Positions 63,212 through 64,000 of a DNA stretch of 64,000 bases are shown piece after piece. Under the pieces are notes generated by a model. That model did no database searches. It was given only the letters and a program-made list of their open reading frames with translations, and was not told the DNA's origin. The translations under genes and the position numbers were made by a program. Each line of letters begins with the position of its first letter. Within the stretch, counting starts at the first letter, position 1. Where the stretch lies: contig NZ_VMYE01000005.1 of assembly GCF_007655255.1 (NCBI RefSeq), forward strand, positions 62,001 through 126,000, given 5' to 3'. This DNA is from Extensimonas perlucida (GTDB lineage Bacteria > Pseudomonadota > Gammaproteobacteria > Burkholderiales > Burkholderiaceae_C).

Positions 63212-64000
63212 TCACTTCACACTGTCGAACAGCGCTTTGGCCTGCGCATGGCAAAACGGCGGCTCGTAGCTACCATGGTAGTTGCCGTAATAGGTCGCGT
63301 ATGCGGCAGACGTAGGGTCGGTGGGCGCGGCACCGCCCGGGCCGAACGTGGCCTGCACCTGCGCATCGACATCGACGGAGACGACATTGGTGACGCCGCG
63401 GCTGTCGAAGTCGGCCTTCAGCACGTTCTGGTGCACCGCAGACGGGATGGTCGGGTCGCCCGCGCCGCCGCACAGCAGCACCTTGGCGCGCGGCGTCCAG
63501 CCCAGCAGGTCGTTGCGGCGCGCCGCGACCGCGAGCGGGTGGTTGGCGTCGGTCTGTATGCCCGTGAGGAACGCGGGCTGAAACAGCGCCTCGCGCGCCT
63601 GCGCGGGCGTGCCGCCCGGCAGCTTGCCCGTCGTGACCAGCGTGGTGTAGGTCAGCGTGGGGCTGGGCAGCAGGTTTTCGATGGCGGCCGCGTAGGGGTC
63701 TTTGAATACTGTGCGCACGTCGGTATAGACATCGCCGTAGATTTTTTGCCAGGCCGTGATGAAAAACGGCACGAAGAACTGTATGCCCGCGATGGCTTCG
63801 GGCACGCGCAGCGAGCCCGAGAGGTTGTAGGGGCCCGCCATGTGCGCCGCGGCCACGATGTTGAACTCTGCCGGCGCGTCGCGTTCGGCGGCGCGCTGCG
63901 CCGCTGCCGAAGAATGCCCGCCTTGCGAATAACCGGCCAGCATGGTCTTGCCCGACAGGCTGGCCCCCACCGATGCCGCTGCCGTGCGTGCGGCGCGGAT
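63212..64000 (-). CDS. Secreted alpha/beta-hydrolase (lipase-like), partial
   Basis: 262 codons to the right window edge; the 5' part is missing and the frame is open across the edge. The nucleophile elbow GYSQGGHSS is clear, AGDPTIPSAVHQ may contain the acidic residue, and NYHGSYEPPF is near the C-terminus. The sequence resembles the secretory lipase/prolyl peptidase-like alpha/beta hydrolases of Burkholderiales. Substrate unknown. A signal peptide would lie outside the window. Confidence 0.72.
   Translation of the reverse strand: MRAARTAAASVGASLSGKTMLAGYSQGGHSSAAAQRAAERDAPAEFNIVAAAHMAGPYNLSGSLRVPEAIAGIQFFVPFFITAWQKIYGDVYTDVRTVFKDPYAAAIENLLPSPTLTYTTLVTTGKLPGGTPAQAREALFQPAFLTGIQTDANHPLAVAARRNDLLGWTPRAKVLLCGGAGDPTIPSAVHQNVLKADFDSRGVTNVVSVDVDAQVQATFGPGGAAPTDPTSAAYATYYGNYHGSYEPPFCHAQAKALFDSVK

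Overview
The window is high-GC DNA from a betaproteobacterium. Gene content and order point to Burkholderiales, most likely Comamonadaceae: polA next to a DUF2782-type gene and a choline-kinase-fold thrB, a BPSS1780-family membrane protein, hpf-ptsN-hprK, divergent bamE/fur, a DUF3138 porin, and short AT-rich repeats of the 'GCAAGCAGCT' type. Coding density is very high. Many long antisense reading frames are GC-driven shadows and were left out. No rRNA, tRNA or CRISPR array was seen.

Layout. 1-5177 (minus): membrane arm of a group 4 (Hyf-type) [NiFe]-hydrogenase-like complex, hyfB-C-E-F and the first codons of hyfG, running off the left edge. 5515-8062: alr and lplT, divergent. 8061-8653: a decayed BrnT/BrnA-like toxin-antitoxin pair. 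8650-12208 (minus): a ProQ/FinO RNA chaperone and glycolate oxidase subunits glcF and glcE. 12322: a bacteriohemerythrin. 12876-27768 (minus): a twelve-gene putrescine/polyamine block (speB, puuB, puuD, puuA, a spuC-like aminotransferase, potFGHI, a DUF3138 porin, puuC, gabT). It covers agmatine to putrescine, uptake, gamma-glutamylation, oxidation and release of GABA, then transamination to succinate semialdehyde. 27965: a class III aminotransferase, divergent from that block. 29806-37152: polA, DUF2782 protein, thrB, a membrane protein and a Tat-type PhoX phosphatase. 37479-43356: uvrD, guaC, a WecA/WbpL-type sugar-phosphate transferase and argB. 43403-55885: dsbD/scsB-like gene, holA-lptE-leuS, an exbD/exbB pair, dapB, bamE/fur, hprK, ptsN and hpf. 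56110-64000: purC, a MASE2-GGDEF diguanylate cyclase, a CnoX-type thioredoxin, purE-purK, sua5, a GDSL-like lipoprotein and a partial secreted lipase.

The most striking non-gene signal is a 163-bp fully palindromic element present in three copies (28814-28976, 37305-37467, 61719-61881). It has 19-bp terminal inverted repeats and is flanked by TA, as expected of an IS630/Tc1-type non-autonomous element. With its TA duplication it adds exactly 165 bp (55 codons). Two copies lie in frame inside conserved genes (the class III aminotransferase and sua5), and the central hairpin shows compensatory base changes between copies. It behaves like a protein-coding palindromic element, comparable in principle to Rickettsia palindromic elements.

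Other signals worth a second look: a second, ~46-bp repeat family inside uvrD, dsbD and speB and between genes; a candidate Pho box plus a start-codon-sequestering inverted repeat at phoX; a hairpin with a T-tract in the guaC leader; a 10-bp paired hairpin between potF and potG; an 18-bp inverted repeat upstream of ptsN; and a 50-bp repeat pair, one copy of which cuts off an NYN-domain-like reading frame after 18 codons.
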